NCBI GenBank assembly: GCA_934643865.1
Contig: CAKUCX010000077.1
Location: 1 to 14,804, forward strand
DNA length: 14,804 nucleotides
Source of the DNA: an uncultured Kiritimatiellota bacterium
GTDB lineage: Bacteria; Verrucomicrobiota; Kiritimatiellia; RFP12; UBA1067
Reading direction: 5' to 3'
Shown here: positions 14,706-14,804 of the stretch, in pieces
Layout: each line of letters opens with the position of its first letter
Position numbering within the stretch: position 1 is the first letter of the stretch
The notes under the pieces: model-generated
What the model was told of the DNA's origin: nothing
Database searches by the model: none
What the model saw: only the letters and a program-made list of their open reading frames with translations
Position numbers and translations under genes: made by a program

Positions 14706-14714
14706 AGTATAGCA
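14706..14714 (-). promoter_or_regulatory. serA: Likely serA promoter, extended -10
   Basis: The minus strand reads TGCTATACT, an extended -10 of the TGnTATAAT type, with TATACT at 14706-14711. Transcription would start near 14699 and give a 5' leader of about 58 nt. No convincing TTGACA-like box lies 16-18 bp upstream, which extended -10 promoters can tolerate. It sits in the only AT-richer stretch before serA. Confidence 0.5.
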
Positions 14715-14754
14715 CAAACTCCCGTCCGCGTCATGAGCCGGTTTGAAGCGGGAA

Positions 14755-14796
14755 GGCCGCCGGGACGCGGGCCGCCGGGGACGTCGGCCCCTACCA
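14755..14796. repeat. GC-rich dispersed element, third copy, with internal duplication
   Basis: GGCCGCCGGGACG (14755-14767) is followed at once by GGCCGCCGGGGACG (14770-14783) and then a C-rich stretch ending CTACCA. The second half matches both arms of the inverted element at 7784-7893, sharing GCCGGGGACGTC and the terminal ACCA. No gene is visible between serA and the window edge. The element may continue beyond the edge. Confidence 0.5.
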
Positions 14797-14804
14797 TGCC
14801 CCAC

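Noticed and set aside
13452..14804. Minus-strand reading frame of 450 codons through the serA region
   Set aside because: Different frame from serA and Arg/Gly-rich throughout; serA has all expected motifs.

Overview
The window is GC-rich bacterial DNA in which every recognisable gene lies on the minus strand. It contains twelve complete protein genes and one gene cut by the left edge. No rRNA, tRNA, transposase, integrase, phage or CRISPR locus was found. The mix of genes fits the PVC superphylum, most likely a Kiritimatiellota/Verrucomicrobiota-type or Lentisphaerota-type gut or sediment bacterium. That mix is a split-off pseudopilin operon, a large secreted DUF6259-type glycan enzyme, a BatD-like protein and a short ACT-type phosphoglycerate dehydrogenase. 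The assignment is inferred from gene content; no marker gene is present.

Reading in the direction of transcription (right to left): (1) 14804-13475 holds a palindromic GC-rich intergenic element, a likely promoter, and serA for the first step of serine synthesis. (2) 13482-13201 is an AT-rich repeat block of octamers (CCACTTAA/CTACTTAA), a unique 33-bp spacer containing TTGACA, octamers in the opposite orientation, and five 26-bp units that each carry a small hairpin. (3) 13188-8177 is a compact type II secretion/pseudopilus operon, gspF-G-H-I-J-K, whose last four genes overlap by 4 nt. It supplies the platform protein and all five pseudopilins but no ATPase, secretin or prepilin peptidase. 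(4) 8170-7909 has a hairpin right after gspK, then exactly 30 in-phase octamers. (5) 7893-7784 is an inverted pair of the GC-rich element seen at the right edge. (6) 7725-1 is a tightly packed six-gene unit: a TolA-like coiled-coil protein, an MFS transporter, a HAD-type 5'(3')-nucleotidase, a secreted DUF6259 glycoside-hydrolase-like protein with an inserted carbohydrate-binding module, a small coiled-coil membrane protein, and a BatD-like protein running off the edge.

The pseudopilin genes together would build a short periplasmic pseudopilus for protein secretion (or a related fibre), with the engine encoded elsewhere. The left operon joins a possible glycan-degrading enzyme and an importer with envelope proteins, so a sugar-scavenging role is plausible but unproven.

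The most unusual feature is the pair of composite AT-rich repeats bracketing the gsp operon. They share a 16-bp octamer pair plus a hairpin, sit in inverted orientation with the hairpin facing the operon on both sides, and differ mainly by a symmetric 3+3-bp change in stem length.
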